Origin: Methylosarcina fibrata AML-C10
Lineage (GTDB): Bacteria > Pseudomonadota > Gammaproteobacteria > Methylococcales > Methylomonadaceae
NCBI RefSeq assembly: GCF_000372865.1
Contig: NZ_KB889965.1
Coordinates: 3,269,450-3,333,449 of the forward strand
Length of the DNA: 64,000 nt
Direction of reading: 5' to 3'
Part shown: in pieces, positions 9,580 to 21,310 of the stretch
Layout: every line of letters starts with the position of its first letter
Position numbering within the stretch: position 1 is the first letter of the stretch
Notes under the pieces: generated by a model
Told to the model about the DNA's origin: nothing
Database searches by the model: none
The model's input: the letters and a program-made list of their open reading frames with translations, nothing else
Translations under genes and position numbers: made by a program

Positions 9580-12258
9580 TTAACTTAACACGTCAAAAAA
9601 TTTCAGAGCCATCTTTTTTTGTTCCTCGGAGCCCTTTTCGATGACCTGCTCGACTATTTCCTTGGCCGATGCTTCATCTCCCATGTCCAGGTATGCTCTG
9701 GCCAGATCCAGTTTGGTTTCAAACTCGTCCATGTCGGTCAAATCGGAAACACCGAAGAACTCACTGTGTTTCGCTTCCCCTTCCGATAAATCAAAATTGA
9801 AATTGAAATCGCCGTCAAGAGAGAGGCTTTCCCGGGCTTGATCGCCGTCTTTGCCGGCCGTTAAATCGGAAGCAAAGACCTCGGAGTTTTCTTTGGGAGA
9901 TTTGCGAGGCTCCAAAGTGAAATCAAGCAAATTAAAATCAAAGTCCTTATTGCTTTCTTCGGCTTCAATCAAACTTTCCGCAGGGTTTTCATCACGGCCG
10001 CCGGCCAGGGAATCGGCACGTAACGTCGACAATGAGTCCAGATCAAAATCAATGGCCTCGTTATTCCGCTGCGTACCCTCTTCCTCGAAACTGTCCGCCA
10101 GATCGCTCAATGAAAAATCAAAATCGGCTACGCCGCTTTCGAATTTCGCCGATTCGGATACAGGGCCGTCCATCAAAGGCGCCGCATCGAAGACAGGGCC
10201 ATCGAGCTCCATGACATCGGAGACGTTCAATGCCGGAAGATCGCTTTCAACATTTTTGTTCAATTGGACGGCAGGCTGTTCGGCTTCCTTTTCGGTTCTG
10301 ATCGAAAGACGTTTCTCGCTTGCGCCAAACAATGCGGAACCCGGGCAAATCTCGCCGCCCATTTCGACCACTTTTTCCCAAAATCCTTTTTCGCCCTGTT
10401 TACCGGCCGCGGCCAGATCCATCGCATAAGCTTCGAATGCCTTTCCGTTTTCACTTGCAAAAAATATTTCCAGCAATTTCAGCTTGCATTCATCCCGATT
10501 AGGCTGCTCCAGGATGGCCTGACGCATCAAGTCTTCGGCTTGTTGATAGCGTCCGTAAGCGAGATAGACGTCGGCTTCGGAAACCGGATCGATTTCACCC
10601 TGATCGGTATCGAAAGCGTCAAAATCGCTCGGGGTAAACTCACTCAAAAACGAGCTTTCGCCGACCGAATCCACTTGATAGATGTTGCTGTCGTCGATTG
10701 ACTGAGCGGCTGCCGGGGCAACGGAACGATTCGGGCTTTCCGTTTCGATTGCTCTGGTAATGATCGAAGGCGCAAACATGCTCTCCGTGTCGGTTTTGGC
10801 ATCGGTCTTGCGTTTCCGCCACCATAACCAGCCCATGCCCGACAATAAGGCGAAACCGATGCCGCCGGCAGTCAGATAAAAAGAGCCGGAATCCGAGGCC
10901 GCCGCATCATTACGAGCGGGAGGCTGCTGAACCGGAGCACGCTCAATTTTGGCCTGTGCCTTTTGCGCCGGAGTTGTTTCGACGGCCGGTTGCCGATTCG
11001 CCGGCGGGGTCTGAGCGGCAGGCTGCGGCGCGGCGGAAGAGGTGGATTCTGCCGGCTGCGGCGCCGCTTGCACCGGAGCCTGCACCGCCGGTTTCGGCTC
11101 GGCAGAATGCTGCAGCGCCGCGATTTGCTGGTCTTTTAACGCCATCACTTCCTGCATTTTCGCCAGTTGCTGCTGCATTTCCAGCATCTTGCTTTGTAAT
11201 GCGGCGATTTCCGAACTCGTCCCCGTGCCGTTTTCGGAGCCGTTCTCGCCTGCGCTGGTTACAGTCTGAGTACTGGTTGCCGACCGAGTGCTGTTATCTT
11301 GCCCGGCGGCTGCCTGCTCCTGACCGGGTGTAATGACGGCATTTTCCGAAACCGTGGCTTCGGCAGGAGCCACCAGCGTCAACTGGTTATCGATCGCTTG
11401 ATCCTGTTTTTCGCCGGTTTCCTGAGGGGCTGTCTGCGCCGTCTCGACCGGAGCCGGAGCGGAACGGTTTTTCCACGCTTCGGTTTGCCGGTCGTATTCG
11501 GCCAAAGCCTGTTTGCGCGACAATTTCACAATCGCTTCCTGCGGAGGAATTTTCAAAGTCTTCCCCGCCTTCAAGGCATTTATGTTTTCCTTAAAAAAAG
11601 CCCGGGGATTTTCCTTGTACAGGGCAATCATCATTTGTTCGACGGAAACGCCGTATTGTCTGCTTGTCTGTTCGGCAATTTTCCAGAGAGTATCTCTTCT
11701 TGTTGTTGGACCGTAGCTGTCCGTATCTTCGGCGCTGCGCCGGATTTTCCGCGGACTGTCGGAAACCGCGGTTTCGCCGGGAGACGGATATACCGGGGGC
11801 GTATCCAGCCGCTCGGGCAGATTAACCACGGGAACCGTGGCCTGCTCGTACACTTCAGGCGGATCTACCAGGACCGAGAATTCTTTGTACAAGCTGCCTT
11901 TGGGCCAGCTCACTTCCAGCAATAAACCGAGAAAAGGCTCTTTCAAGGCTTCTCTCGAACTCAGTTTGATAACGACGGAGCCGTCCGGGCGCACGACGGG
12001 TTCAAACTTGATTTTCGACAAGAAATAACTCCAGGGAACTCCGGCCTCGTCGAATTTATCGGGTGGCGCCAGATTAACCTTAACATCGGACAGTTTTTCA
12101 CCGGGCGAGAGCACGAGAGAAATTTCGGCATTGAGGTTTTGATTAAGGGCCGAATGCAATTTAATCCCGCCGATACCCAAGGAATGAGCACCTGCCGGAG
12201 CCAACAACGACAAAACCGCTAATGCCTTGGTCAAATTGCGCACGTTGCTCTCTTTCAC
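9580..12258 (-). CDS. fimV: FimV-type inner-membrane LysM/TPR protein
   Basis: An 892-residue protein of the FimV/HubP family, which organises cell poles, type IV pili and twitching in Pseudomonas and Vibrio. Order of parts: signal peptide (to about residue 26); the conserved FimV N-terminal domain (from GGIKLHSALNQNLNAEI); a LysM-like domain (about 190-240, DTLWKIAEQ...LKAGKTLKIP); a coiled coil (about 347-382, rich in Gln and Met); a Pro/Ala/Gln linker; one membrane segment (about 457-476) followed by WWRKRK; an acidic cytoplasmic part with TPR-like helices (about 565-620); and the closing FimV C-terminal motif LDLARAYLDMGDEASAKEI. It lies just downstream of asd in the same direction, as in Pseudomonas. 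Confidence 0.93.
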   Translation of the reverse strand: MKESNVRNLTKALAVLSLLAPAGAHSLGIGGIKLHSALNQNLNAEISLVLSPGEKLSDVKVNLAPPDKFDEAGVPWSYFLSKIKFEPVVRPDGSVVIKLSSREALKEPFLGLLLEVSWPKGSLYKEFSVLVDPPEVYEQATVPVVNLPERLDTPPVYPSPGETAVSDSPRKIRRSAEDTDSYGPTTRRDTLWKIAEQTSRQYGVSVEQMMIALYKENPRAFFKENINALKAGKTLKIPPQEAIVKLSRKQALAEYDRQTEAWKNRSAPAPVETAQTAPQETGEKQDQAIDNQLTLVAPAEATVSENAVITPGQEQAAAGQDNSTRSATSTQTVTSAGENGSENGTGTSSEIAALQSKMLEMQQQLAKMQEVMALKDQQIAALQHSAEPKPAVQAPVQAAPQPAESTSSAAPQPAAQTPPANRQPAVETTPAQKAQAKIERAPVQQPPARNDAAASDSGSFYLTAGGIGFALLSGMGWLWWRKRKTDAKTDTESMFAPSIITRAIETESPNRSVAPAAAQSIDDSNIYQVDSVGESSFLSEFTPSDFDAFDTDQGEIDPVSEADVYLAYGRYQQAEDLMRQAILEQPNRDECKLKLLEIFFASENGKAFEAYAMDLAAAGKQGEKGFWEKVVEMGGEICPGSALFGASEKRLSIRTEKEAEQPAVQLNKNVESDLPALNVSDVMELDGPVFDAAPLMDGPVSESAKFESGVADFDFSLSDLADSFEEEGTQRNNEAIDFDLDSLSTLRADSLAGGRDENPAESLIEAEESNKDFDFNLLDFTLEPRKSPKENSEVFASDLTAGKDGDQARESLSLDGDFNFNFDLSEGEAKHSEFFGVSDLTDMDEFETKLDLARAYLDMGDEASAKEIVEQVIEKGSEEQKKMALKFFDVLS

Positions 12259-12311
12259 GATAGTTACCTCAAGCTCTTACCGCCAAAAAATAATATATGG
12301 ATAAGCTTAGA

Positions 12312-13334
12312 CTAGATGTAATTTTTTACTAGCACTTCTGCAATTTGCACGCTGTTCAGGGCAGCCCCCTTTCGCACGTTGTCTCCGACCACCCAGAGGT
12401 CGATTCCCTGAGGATGGGAAACGTCTTCCCGGATGCGGCCTACAAACACATCGTCATGTCCCGAGGACTCGGTCACCGCCGTAGGGTAGCCTCCGTTCTT
12501 GCGCTCGTCCAGAACCTTGACGCCCGGCGCTTTTTCCAGCAATGACCTGACTGCTTGTGCATCGATTTTCTTCAACGTTTCAATATGGACGGCTTCCGAA
12601 TGCCCGTAAAAAACCGGAACCCGAACCGCCGTAGCATTGACCTTGACGGCCGCATCCCCCAGAATTTTCTGGGTTTCCCAAACCATCTTCATTTCTTCCT
12701 TGGTATAGCCGTTGTCTAGAAAAACGTCGATTTGCGGCAATACGTTGAAAGCGATCTGTTTCGGATAAACCCGGGATTCGATCGGCTGGCCGTTCAGCAG
12801 CTTGGCCGTTTGCGTGGCCACTTCGTCAATGCCTTTCTTGCCGGTTCCCGACACCGCCTGATAAGTGCAGACATTGATTCGGGCGATACCGACGGCATCG
12901 TAAATCGGTTTCAACGCCACCAACATTTGAATGGTGGAACAATTCGGGTTGGCAATGATTCCCCGGTTTTTATATTCGGCAATTTTTTCGGGATTGACTT
13001 CCGGCACCACCAATGGAATATCATCGTCGTAGCGGAAGTGCGAAGTGTTGTCTATGACGATGCATCCTGCCGCCGCCGCTTTCGGAGCGTATTCCGCCGA
13101 CACGGCGCCTCCCGCCGAAAACAAGCCGATCTGCGCTTTGGAAAAATCAAAGGTGGCCAGATCTTCAACCACTAACGACCGGCCTTTGAAGGGTATTCTT
13201 TTTCCTACCGACTTGCTGCTGGCCAAGGCATAAACCTCGCCCACCGGAAAATTGCGTTCTTCAAGAATGGAAAGCATTGCTTCGCCTACCGCTCCGGTAG
13301 CGCCGACCACCGCAACGTTATAAACCTTAGTCAT
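12312..13334 (-). CDS. asd: Aspartate-semialdehyde dehydrogenase
   Basis: A 340-residue NADP-dependent enzyme that reduces aspartyl phosphate to aspartate semialdehyde for lysine/diaminopimelate, threonine and methionine. The N-terminal GATGAVGEAML is the dinucleotide-binding loop. NPNCSTIQM carries the catalytic cysteine (about residue 132), and the C-terminal half includes the conserved RVPVFYGHSEAVHIE with its acid-base histidine. The short form (340 rather than about 370 residues) groups it with the Pseudomonas/Gram-positive-type enzymes, not the E. coli type. It is followed by fimV and preceded by leuD, all on the minus strand. Confidence 0.96.
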   Translation of the reverse strand: MTKVYNVAVVGATGAVGEAMLSILEERNFPVGEVYALASSKSVGKRIPFKGRSLVVEDLATFDFSKAQIGLFSAGGAVSAEYAPKAAAAGCIVIDNTSHFRYDDDIPLVVPEVNPEKIAEYKNRGIIANPNCSTIQMLVALKPIYDAVGIARINVCTYQAVSGTGKKGIDEVATQTAKLLNGQPIESRVYPKQIAFNVLPQIDVFLDNGYTKEEMKMVWETQKILGDAAVKVNATAVRVPVFYGHSEAVHIETLKKIDAQAVRSLLEKAPGVKVLDERKNGGYPTAVTESSGHDDVFVGRIREDVSHPQGIDLWVVGDNVRKGAALNSVQIAEVLVKNYI

Positions 13335-13480
13335 TCACTGCACCTACATTAAAACTGTAACCGACGCATGCACCGGGCAACGCGCCGAATGGAAACATCC
13401 GCTTTTTCACCGCTTATTTTGCAATAGAAAGCATTCGGTTCGAAAGCGGACAATCTTGTACTCTACCCGTCAATTTCGGG

Positions 13481-14116
13481 TCAATCGGTAAACAGCCAGG
13501 GAGCCCGTTTCGCCCGCTCGCGCTCATAGTCCCTGATCTTGTCGGCATGCTGCAGCGACAAGGCAATGTCATCCAGACCGTTGAGCAAACGGTGTTTCCG
13601 GGTCTCGTCAATGGCAAAGGAAATGATTCTGCCGCCGGGCGTCGTAATCTTCTGCGCCGCCAGATCGACCGTCAAACGGTAGCCCGGCGTCAATTCGCCG
13701 AACAGAGCATCGACTTCCTCCGTGGCCAATACAATCGGCAACAAGCCGTTTTTAAAACAGTTGTTGTAGAAAATGTCGGCGAAGCTGGGCGCGATGAGGG
13801 CGCGAAAGCCGTAATCGGCCAGAGCCCACGGCGCATGCTCGCGCGACGAGCCGCAACCGAAATTTTCCCGAGTCAACAAAATTTCCGCGCCCTGATATTC
13901 CGTCTGATTCAGAATAAAATGCGGATTCAACGGACGGTGGCTGCAATCCATTTCGGGCTCGCCGCGATCCAGATAACGCCATTCGTCGAATAAAAACGGC
14001 CCGAAGCCGCTTCGGCGTATCGATTTTAAAAACTGTTTCGGAATAATGGCGTCAGTGTCGATATTGGCTCGATCCAATGGTACGACCAGTCCGTTTAACG
14101 TGGTAAATGCTCTCAT
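13481..14116 (-). CDS. leuD: 3-isopropylmalate dehydratase small subunit
   Basis: A 211-residue swivel-domain subunit that partners LeuC in converting 2-isopropylmalate to 3-isopropylmalate in leucine synthesis. Family motifs are clear: [14 protein letters not shown] near the N-terminus and [17 protein letters not shown] in the centre. The start codon overlaps the leuC stop by 4 bases (ATGA), so the two subunits are translationally coupled. leuB, usually next, is absent from this window; asd follows instead. Confidence 0.97.
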   Translation of the reverse strand: MRAFTTLNGLVVPLDRANIDTDAIIPKQFLKSIRRSGFGPFLFDEWRYLDRGEPEMDCSHRPLNPHFILNQTEYQGAEILLTRENFGCGSSREHAPWALADYGFRALIAPSFADIFYNNCFKNGLLPIVLATEEVDALFGELTPGYRLTVDLAAQKITTPGGRIISFAIDETRKHRLLNGLDDIALSLQHADKIRDYERERAKRAPWLFTD

Positions 14117-15528
14117 TGTTGCCCCTCCCAGGTTCTCACATCGACAAAATGGCCGGCGATGGCCGCCGCGGCCGCCATGGCCGGGCTTACCAGATGAGTG
14201 CGTCCGCCATAGCCCTGACGTCCTTCAAAATTCCGGTTGGAAGTGGAAGCGCACCGTTCGCCTTCGGCCAACCGGTCCGCATTCATTGCCAGACACATGG
14301 AACAACCGGGATCGCGCCATTCAAAACCCGCATCGGTGAAAATCCTGTCCAGGCCTTCCTGTTCTGCCTGATGTTTGATCAGCCCCGATCCCGGCACGAC
14401 CAAAGCCAGTTTGATGTTGGACGCCACCTTCTTGCCTTTGGCAACGGCGGCGGCGGCCCGTAAATCTTCGATTCTGGAATTGGTGCACGAACCGATGAAC
14501 ACCTTGTCCAGGGCAATATCGGTAATCGCCTGGCCCGCTTTCAGGTCCATGTAGGCCAGCGCGCGAATCATGCTTTGCTGCTTTACCGCGTCCGTTTCCA
14601 GCGCAGGATCGGGAACTTTCTCATCGACGGCGACCACCAGTTCCGGAGAAGTGCCCCAGGTGACCTGCGGCTTGATGGTGGCGGCATCCAGATCGACGAC
14701 TTTGTCGAAGACCGCATCCTTGTCCGAATGCAGGTTGCGCCACAAACGCTCGGCCATATGCCAGTCTCCGCCTTTGGGCGCATACGGCCGCCCTCTGTAA
14801 TAATCGATGGTAATCTCGTCGACGGCGATCAAACCGGCTCTCGCACCCGCTTCGATGGCCATATTGCATACGGTCATACGGCCTTCCATCGATAACTCGC
14901 GAATCGCCTCTCCGGCGAATTCGATGGTATAACCGGTGCCTCCGGCCGTGCCGATTTTACCGATAATGGCCAGCACGATGTCTTTGGCGGTCACGCCCAG
15001 ACCGGTTTTGCCGTTGACCCGGATCAGCATGTTTTTGGCCTTTTTTTGCACCAGACATTGAGTGGCCAGAACGTGCTCGACTTCGGACGTGCCGATACCG
15101 AACGCCAAAGCACCGGAAGCGCCGTGAGTGGACGTGTGAGAGTCACCGCAAACGATGGTCATGCCGGGCAACGTCGCGCCCTGTTCCGGTCCGATGACAT
15201 GCACAATTCCTTGCCGCACGTCGGTCATATTGAACTCGGTAATGCCGAATTCCTCGCAGTTTTTCTCCAGGGTTTCGACCTGCAGCCTGGAAACCGGATC
15301 TTCGATGCCTTTGTCCCGATTCGTCGTCGGCACGTTGTGATCGGCCACCGCCAGATTTCTCGATTTCCGCCAGGGGCTGCGGCCGGACAGACGCAAGCCT
15401 TCGAATGCTTGAGGCGAGGTGACCTCATGCACCAAATGGCGATCGATGTAAATCAGCGAAGACCCGTCTTCTTCAGTATAAACGACGTGGTCTTCCCATA
15501 ATTTGTCATATAAAGTTTTACCCGACAT
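14113..15528 (-). CDS. leuC: 3-isopropylmalate dehydratase large subunit
   Basis: A 471-residue aconitase-family enzyme carrying the [4Fe-4S] cluster. The cluster cysteines lie in [14 protein letters not shown] and [11 protein letters not shown], and [17 protein letters not shown] is the family signature. I chose the ATG at 15528 ([14 protein letters not shown]), which has an AGAG-type ribosome site; an in-frame start at 15570 would add 14 unlikely residues. It follows adk after about 50 bases and overlaps leuD. The frame shows no breaks. Confidence 0.97.
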   Translation of the reverse strand: MSGKTLYDKLWEDHVVYTEEDGSSLIYIDRHLVHEVTSPQAFEGLRLSGRSPWRKSRNLAVADHNVPTTNRDKGIEDPVSRLQVETLEKNCEEFGITEFNMTDVRQGIVHVIGPEQGATLPGMTIVCGDSHTSTHGASGALAFGIGTSEVEHVLATQCLVQKKAKNMLIRVNGKTGLGVTAKDIVLAIIGKIGTAGGTGYTIEFAGEAIRELSMEGRMTVCNMAIEAGARAGLIAVDEITIDYYRGRPYAPKGGDWHMAERLWRNLHSDKDAVFDKVVDLDAATIKPQVTWGTSPELVVAVDEKVPDPALETDAVKQQSMIRALAYMDLKAGQAITDIALDKVFIGSCTNSRIEDLRAAAAVAKGKKVASNIKLALVVPGSGLIKHQAEQEGLDRIFTDAGFEWRDPGCSMCLAMNADRLAEGERCASTSNRNFEGRQGYGGRTHLVSPAMAAAAAIAGHFVDVRTWEGQQ

Positions 15529-15579
15529 AGCTCTTTTCTTAGGTTCAAGCCGCACGCGCGGCGGTTTCAAAAAATGATG

Positions 15580-16615
<1,036 letters not shown>

Positions 16616-18880
16616 ATGTCTCTTGCCGCCTTGCCGTTTCTAGCAGGCATCGTTCTGATCCAGCAGTTGCCTTCGCTTCCGGGCGACGCGGCGCTGTTGA
16701 CCGGCGTGCTTTTGGCCGGCCTGCTGGCATGGCGGCGTTGCGGGATGGGGTTTTTGTTCATGCTCGGGGCCTTATGGGCCGTGGTCTTTGCCGGGATCCG
16801 CCTGTCGGAGCGCCTTCCCGCAACACTGGAAGGCAGCGACATCCGGGTACAAGGCTCTGTTTCCGGCTTGCCGGAAGTCAAGGACAAAAGCGTACGATTC
16901 AATTTGGCAGTCATTCCCTTGCAGCCCTCTTTACCGGACAACGTCAGATTGACCTGGCACGACCCGCCCTATCCGCTCAAGGCGGGCCAGTTTTGGTCCA
17001 TGACCGTGCGGCTGAAGCGACCGCACGGCACGTTGAATCCCGGCGGTTTCGATTACGAACGCTGGCTGTTGGGTGAAGGAATCGGGGCCACCGGCTACGT
17101 GCGCCGCTTTCCGCAAGCCGAATTATTGAAGATCAAGCCGCCCTGGTACCGAATGGATACCTGGCGGCAGGCCGTCTCCGACCGCTTATCCGGTCAGTTG
17201 GCCGGTCATTCCGGACTGGGGCTGATCAAGGCGCTTACGATAGGCGACGGCAGCGGTATTGACCAGCAACAATGGCGGCTTTTCCGGGAAACCGGGACCA
17301 CCCATCTGGTCGTCATCTCCGGTTCGCACATCGGCCTGGTAGCCGGATTCATTTATTATCTGGTATTGAAGATTTCAGCCCGAACCGGCCTGTTGCGGTG
17401 GCCGCCGCCCCGAGTAGCGGCTATCGTTTCGATGGTGGCGGCGCTCTTTTATTCGGCCCTGGCCGGTTTTTCAGTACCCACTTCGCGCGCCCTGGTCATG
17501 TTGGCGATGGTGATGACGGCCGTCGTTCTACAGCGTCAGATCCGGCCCCTGCATACCTTGTCTGTGGCTCTGATCGCCGTGCTGGCGGCCGATCCGTTAG
17601 CGGTAGGATCGGCCGGCTTCTGGCTGTCCTTTTTCGCGGTGGGTTTGATTGTTTATGCGATGGCCGGACGCTTGGGGAAAATCGGACCGATTAGAGGCAC
17701 TCTGAAATTGCAATGGTATGCCACCGTCGGCTTGACGCCGCTGCTGCTCCTGTTTTTTCAACAGACGTCGTTAATAGCGCCGCTGGCCAATCTGATCGCC
17801 GTGCCGGTGATTAGCCTGGCGGTAGTGCCGCTGTCGCTGTTGGCTACCCTGCTTCTGTTCATCGCACCGAGCCTTGCGGCAGCCATCTTCTATCCGGTCG
17901 AGCGATGCCTTGAAGCGCTTACCGATCTTTTAGCCGTACTGGCTGCATGCCCTTCGGCGACACTGGACCATCCGCAACCTTCACCCTGGGCTCTTTTTTT
18001 GGCAGTTCCCGGTCTTCTTCTGCTGCTGGCGCCCAAGGGCACGCCCTGCCGATGGCTGGGCTTGACTCTGTTTTTACCCATGGTTTTCGTGCAAGCCCCC
18101 AAGCCGCAGCCGGGAGAAATCCGGCTGACTCTGCTGGATGTGGGCCAAGGGCTGGCGGCGGCGGTGCAAACGACCCACCACTGGCTGGTTTATGACGCCG
18201 GCGCCCGGTTTTCCGAAGAAAGCGACATGGGTCGGAGAGTCCTGCTGCCGTATTTGCGCACTCAGGGAGCGGATAAGATCGATCGCCTGATCGTCAGCCA
18301 TGGCGATAACGATCACATCGGCGGCGCCTTTTCCTTGCTCGAAGACATCCTTACCGATTCGGTCCTCACCAGCGTGCCGGCGCAGCTTAAGGCTTATGCT
18401 CCGATCTCATGCGCGGCAGGACAGTCCTGGCAGTGGGACGGCGTCGTGTTTACGATTCTGTCGCCCGAACAGCCCGGCTCCGGAAGCGACAACAACAACT
18501 CCTGTGTATTGAAGATTGAATCCGCACAGGGCGCCGTGCTCTTGCCCGGCGATATCGAAGCGGAAGCGGAATCGCAATTGGTGAACGCCTACGGCAAAGC
18601 TTTGCGGGCGGACGTCCTGATCGCACCGCACCACGGCAGCAAGACCTCTTCGACCGACGCATTTTTGCAAACGGTAAAGCCAAAGTATGTGCTGATACCG
18701 GCAGGCTACCGCAATCAGTTCGGCCACCCGCATCCGGAGGTCCTAACGCGCTACCGGTTGCTCGGAAGCCGTTGGCTGAACAGCGCCGACAGCGGCGCGA
18801 TTCGGGTCACGCTGAAAGATCGTTCCGTAAACGTGGATGTGATGCGCCGGTCGGAAAAAAGATATTGGCATACGGAGTGA
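16616..18880 (+). CDS. comEC: DNA uptake channel protein ComEC/Rec2
   Basis: A 754-residue inner-membrane protein that carries single-stranded DNA across the membrane during transformation. Order: N-terminal membrane segments and a DUF4131/OB-like periplasmic part (to about residue 200); the polytopic Competence domain (about 205-480, with HLVVISGSHIGL and GFSVPTSRALVM); and a C-terminal metallo-beta-lactamase domain (from about 500) with LLDVGQGLAAAV, SHGDNDHIGG and a later APHHGSKTSS. All the nuclease-type metal ligands appear intact. It suggests natural competence, though the pilus and other com genes are outside the window. The next gene is convergent. Confidence 0.94.
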   Translation: MSLAALPFLAGIVLIQQLPSLPGDAALLTGVLLAGLLAWRRCGMGFLFMLGALWAVVFAGIRLSERLPATLEGSDIRVQGSVSGLPEVKDKSVRFNLAVIPLQPSLPDNVRLTWHDPPYPLKAGQFWSMTVRLKRPHGTLNPGGFDYERWLLGEGIGATGYVRRFPQAELLKIKPPWYRMDTWRQAVSDRLSGQLAGHSGLGLIKALTIGDGSGIDQQQWRLFRETGTTHLVVISGSHIGLVAGFIYYLVLKISARTGLLRWPPPRVAAIVSMVAALFYSALAGFSVPTSRALVMLAMVMTAVVLQRQIRPLHTLSVALIAVLAADPLAVGSAGFWLSFFAVGLIVYAMAGRLGKIGPIRGTLKLQWYATVGLTPLLLLFFQQTSLIAPLANLIAVPVISLAVVPLSLLATLLLFIAPSLAAAIFYPVERCLEALTDLLAVLAACPSATLDHPQPSPWALFLAVPGLLLLLAPKGTPCRWLGLTLFLPMVFVQAPKPQPGEIRLTLLDVGQGLAAAVQTTHHWLVYDAGARFSEESDMGRRVLLPYLRTQGADKIDRLIVSHGDNDHIGGAFSLLEDILTDSVLTSVPAQLKAYAPISCAAGQSWQWDGVVFTILSPEQPGSGSDNNNSCVLKIESAQGAVLLPGDIEAEAESQLVNAYGKALRADVLIAPHHGSKTSSTDAFLQTVKPKYVLIPAGYRNQFGHPHPEVLTRYRLLGSRWLNSADSGAIRVTLKDRSVNVDVMRRSEKRYWHTE

Positions 18881-18928
18881 GCTCTCCAGTAAACACAGCA
18901 ACCGGAACGGTGGGGGCGGTCCGTGTCG

Positions 18929-19492
18929 TCAGCCGAACCACGTACCGGTGGAGGCGATAATGAGATAATAGAGAAACATGCGCGGAATCCGAAACAGCAC
19001 CGAGGCGGTCAGCGCGGTTTTTGCGGAAACGCCCACGGCGCCGGCGGTCCAGCAGGTGACGGAATACGGCAACGGCGTCACGGCGCCGAGTACGATGGCC
19101 CAGAAGCCGTATTGACGGATGAAGCGGCGCTGTTTTTCATCGAATTGGTCGAAAAACCGGCTCACCCATTTCAAATGCCCCAGCCTGCGGCCGATGCTCC
19201 AGCCCAACATGCCGGCCACCACCGATACGACGCTCAGAATGAAAACGTACCGTGCCCAATGGTCGGCAAGATCGCTCTTGGCGATGATCACCAGCAAAAG
19301 GTCGGGCGATACCGGAGTCACCAGCGTATCGGTGATCAATAAAATCAGACAAAGTCCGGCAAATCCGATGCGATCGACCACGGCGTTGGTCGCCGCTACC
19401 AATTCTTCCTCGAACCAGAAGCCCAAGAGGCTCAGGACAATGATCAGAATCAGCAATCCGGCCAGCGCCTTGGTCAGATTCTCCCTGATCAT
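18929..19492 (-). CDS. VTT/DedA-type membrane protein (YqaA-like)
   Basis: A 187-residue inner-membrane protein of the SNARE-associated/VTT (DedA) superfamily. The short length and overall pattern fit the YqaA-like subgroup: an N-terminal membrane anchor, LITDTLVTPVSPDLLLVII, a central small-residue helix with GMLGWSIGRRLG, and FWAIVLGAVTPLPYSVTCWTAG, which holds the re-entrant Pro motif. Some DedA members flip undecaprenyl phosphate or phospholipids; whether this one does is unknown. It converges on comEC with only about 50 bases between the stops. Confidence 0.85.
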   Translation of the reverse strand: MIRENLTKALAGLLILIIVLSLLGFWFEEELVAATNAVVDRIGFAGLCLILLITDTLVTPVSPDLLLVIIAKSDLADHWARYVFILSVVSVVAGMLGWSIGRRLGHLKWVSRFFDQFDEKQRRFIRQYGFWAIVLGAVTPLPYSVTCWTAGAVGVSAKTALTASVLFRIPRMFLYYLIIASTGTWFG

Positions 19493-19743
19493 GGGCTTTT
19501 TGCCGGAAAGGTCATGGACGTTGTCAACGAAACGCTCGATATAAAAACGCTTTGGCTAAAATTCGGCCTTTTGAAAAAGACCTGTCCTGCCTGCAAAATT
19601 GCCTAACAACAGCGTCTTCAAATAAGGCCGAGAATCGCGAGAAAACGTTTCGTTCGCCGGCCTTCGGAGGAGGCATTTTCTTTTTTGTTCGACGGCTCCT
19701 GGACGGGTCCCTACCGAACCGCAGACGGTTCTTTGCGACAAGT

Positions 19744-20460
19744 TTATCCTTTAATTTTTTTTTCCAACTCTTCCTGGGTAATATGGCGTACGTCCAATCC
19801 TTTGACCATATAGATCAAATACTCGCAGATGTTGACCGAATGATCGCCGATCCGTTCCAGGGAGCGGGCGGTCCCCAGGACGTCCAGGGTGCGGGTGACG
19901 TTCCTGGGATCTTCCATCATTCGCGTGATCAATTGGCGGATAATGCTGGCGTATTCCCGATCCACATGATCGTCGCCTTTGGTAATCGTCGCTACTTCTT
20001 CGATGCTCATCCGGGCAAAGGCGTCGAGCGCGCCGTGCAGCATCTCCTTGACCAAATCGGCCATGTGCTGAAGTTCGTAGTATTGATCGATCTTGTTGCC
20101 TTCGACGTCGGATACCCGTATGGCCATCAGAGCGATTTTTTCGGCCAGATCCCCCACCCTTTCCAGTTCGTTGATCACCTTGATGACGGTAATGATCAGC
20201 CTCAAATCGAATGCCGCCGGCTGCCGCAAGGCCAAAATCTGCATGCATTCCTGATCGATCACCATTTCCAGGGCGTCGACCTGGTTGTCCTGCTTGATTA
20301 CAAGATCCGCTTTTTCGGCATCGCCGGTCATGAACGCCGAGACGGCCAGGTCCAGTTGCTCTTCGACCAGGCCGCCCATGGTGAGCACTTTATTGCGTAT
20401 GTCCTCCAGTTCCTTATTGAACTGGCCCGATATGTGATGTCCGATTTTGCTGTTGTCCAT
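19744..20460 (-). CDS. phoU: Phosphate transport regulator PhoU
   Basis: A 238-residue, all-helical cytoplasmic protein with the two PhoU repeats: first repeat around MGGLVEEQLDLAVSAF, second around MADLVKEMLHGALDAF. The acidic metal-binding motifs ERVGDLAEKIA and ERIGDHSVNICEY are both present. PhoU connects the Pst transporter to the PhoR-PhoB system and keeps the Pho regulon off when phosphate is plentiful. It is the last gene of the pst operon, 13 bases after pstB. Confidence 0.97.
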   Translation of the reverse strand: MDNSKIGHHISGQFNKELEDIRNKVLTMGGLVEEQLDLAVSAFMTGDAEKADLVIKQDNQVDALEMVIDQECMQILALRQPAAFDLRLIITVIKVINELERVGDLAEKIALMAIRVSDVEGNKIDQYYELQHMADLVKEMLHGALDAFARMSIEEVATITKGDDHVDREYASIIRQLITRMMEDPRNVTRTLDVLGTARSLERIGDHSVNICEYLIYMVKGLDVRHITQEELEKKIKG

Positions 20461-20473
20461 TCTCTACTCCTGA

Positions 20474-21307
20474 CTACCCGTACCTGCCGGTAATATAGTC
20501 TTCTGTCTGCTTTTTTCTTGGATTGGTGAACAACTCGCTGGTCGTCCCCATTTCGATCAACTCACCCATGTACATGAAGGCCGTATAGTCGGACACCCGC
20601 GCCGCCTGCTGCATGTTATGGGTCACGATAACTATAGTGTACTTTTCCTTCAGTTCGTTGATTAATTCTTCGATCTTCAACGTGGAAATCGGATCCAGGG
20701 CGGAAGCCGGTTCGTCCAGCAGCAGGACTTCGGGCTCGATGGCGATCGCCCTGGCAATGACCAGCCGCTGCTGCTGGCCTCCGGACATGCCCAAGGCGTT
20801 ATCGTTCAACCGGTCTTTGACCTCATCCCACAGCGCTGCCCCGCGCAGCGCGTTTTCGACCGTTTCTTCGAGAATTCTTTTATCGTTGATTCCCTGAATG
20901 CGCAGCCCGTACGCCACGTTTTCGAAAATGGATTTCGGAAACGGATTCGGCTTCTGGAACACCATGCCGACGCGCCGCCGCAAGGCCGCCACATTCACCG
21001 ATTTATCGTAAATGTTTTCATTGTCCAGCAGGATGCTGCCTTCGATCCGAACGCTGTCCACCAGATCGTTCATCCGGTTGATACAGCGCAGCAACGTGGA
21101 TTTGCCGCAACCGCTGGGACCGATGTAGGCGGTCACTTTTTTCTTGGGCATTTCCATATTGATGCCGTGCAATGCCTGTTTTTCTCCATAAAACAGATTT
21201 AAATTTTCAACCCTGATGCAAATTTCCTGTTGGCCTTTGGTTTGTTCCTGACTTCTTATGATGGAATTCATGTCGATCGCATGGGTGCGTACAGGTTGTG
21301 CTGTCAT
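20474..21307 (-). CDS. pstB: Phosphate ABC transporter ATPase PstB
   Basis: A 277-residue ABC ATPase. Walker A is [11 protein letters not shown], the signature is [16 protein letters not shown], Walker B is [12 protein letters not shown], and the switch His lies in [26 protein letters not shown] and TGRYG at the end are typical of PstB. An extra N-terminal stretch of about 35 residues precedes the ATPase fold. The gene starts 3 bases after pstA, so the two are coupled. Confidence 0.98.
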   Translation of the reverse strand: MTAQPVRTHAIDMNSIIRSQEQTKGQQEICIRVENLNLFYGEKQALHGINMEMPKKKVTAYIGPSGCGKSTLLRCINRMNDLVDSVRIEGSILLDNENIYDKSVNVAALRRRVGMVFQKPNPFPKSIFENVAYGLRIQGINDKRILEETVENALRGAALWDEVKDRLNDNALGMSGGQQQRLVIARAIAIEPEVLLLDEPASALDPISTLKIEELINELKEKYTIVIVTHNMQQAARVSDYTAFMYMGELIEMGTTSELFTNPRKKQTEDYITGRYG

Positions 21308-21310
21308 TTT